From contig CAYHCE010000081.1 in the NCBI GenBank assembly GCA_964355015.1, forward strand, positions 1 through 5,236: a DNA stretch of 5,236 bases. The letters run 5' to 3'. The notes beneath the pieces are model-generated. The model was not told the DNA's origin. It ran no database searches and saw nothing but the letters and a program-made list of their open reading frames with translations. Made by a program: the position numbers and the translations under genes. This DNA is from CAYHCE01 sp964355015 (lineage in GTDB: Bacteria; Cyanobacteriota; Cyanobacteriia; PCC-6307; Cyanobiaceae). How positions within the stretch are numbered: position 1 is the stretch's first letter; each line of letters starts with the position of its first letter. This document shows positions 5,185 to 5,236 of this stretch, in pieces.

Positions 5185-5236
5185 TCAAAGATCCAGGCTG
5201 CCGATCAGCTCTTCGATCGAGCAGCCCAGCTGGCTG
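5185..5236 (-). CDS. Possible C-terminal end of an unidentified minus-strand gene
   Basis: The minus strand at the window edge reads SQLGCSIEELIGSLDL followed by TGA at 5185-5187. The segment has the look of a helix from a small DNA-binding protein (LGCSIEELI resembles the end of a helix-turn-helix domain). Only 16 codons are visible, so this is little more than an open frame running off the window. Confidence 0.3.
   Translation of the reverse strand, partial: SQLGCSIEELIGSLDL

Noticed and set aside
5002..5236. Plus-strand open frame starting MDPFCCPPPGHDHH and running off the edge
   Set aside because: No ribosome binding site, no family character, and poorer third-position composition than the opposing minus-strand frame. 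It is kept only as an alternative.
1..5236. CRISPR arrays, tRNA or rRNA genes, riboswitches
   Set aside because: No regularly spaced repeats, cloverleaf-like segments or conserved RNA motifs were seen on reading both strands.

Overview
This is a GC-rich bacterial accessory region with mobile-element activity, a toxin-antitoxin-like gene pair, several broken genes and two ordinary housekeeping or metabolic genes. The sequence does not fix the organism. The high GC and the gene mix would suit a GC-rich picocyanobacterium of the Synechococcus/Cyanobium type, but that is a weak inference. No RNA gene, CRISPR array or replication origin was seen.

Layout. Positions 1-139 hold a decayed fragment (copy A) of a gene whose second copy (copy B) lies at 2696-3154. 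Copy A has an in-frame stop and is then cut by an insertion sequence at about 140-1923. That element has long imperfect inverted ends starting TGTCC, one DDE transposase of about 550 residues on the minus strand, and a probable short target duplication (CCGAG). Just past its right end, on the plus strand, come a minimal nucleotidyltransferase (MNT, 1944-2300), an overlapping HEPN-domain protein (2287-2685), and, 10 bp further on, copy B. The three are packed like one operon.

Copy B resembles the N-terminal domain of larger HNH-endonuclease-type proteins, but it loses family similarity near position 3090. There it meets, tail to tail, the remains of a minus-strand cupin gene (about 3085-3310) that has two frame breaks. 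Upstream of the cupin remnant on the minus strand are an intact dCTP deaminase (dcd, 3344-3868) and an intact DUF2236/MpaB-type oxygenase-like gene (3951-4871). The last 365 bases hold no confidently assigned gene, only the possible C-terminal end of a minus-strand gene at the window edge.

Interpretation. The MNT-HEPN pair and the two HNH-like copies look like an accessory island placed beside a dcd-containing chromosomal segment. The junction near 3090 truncates a gene on each side, so it is probably a rearrangement breakpoint. The two HNH-like copies are direct repeats about 2.85 kb apart that bracket the insertion sequence and the MNT-HEPN pair, which suggests a duplicated or tandem defence-type module now being eroded.
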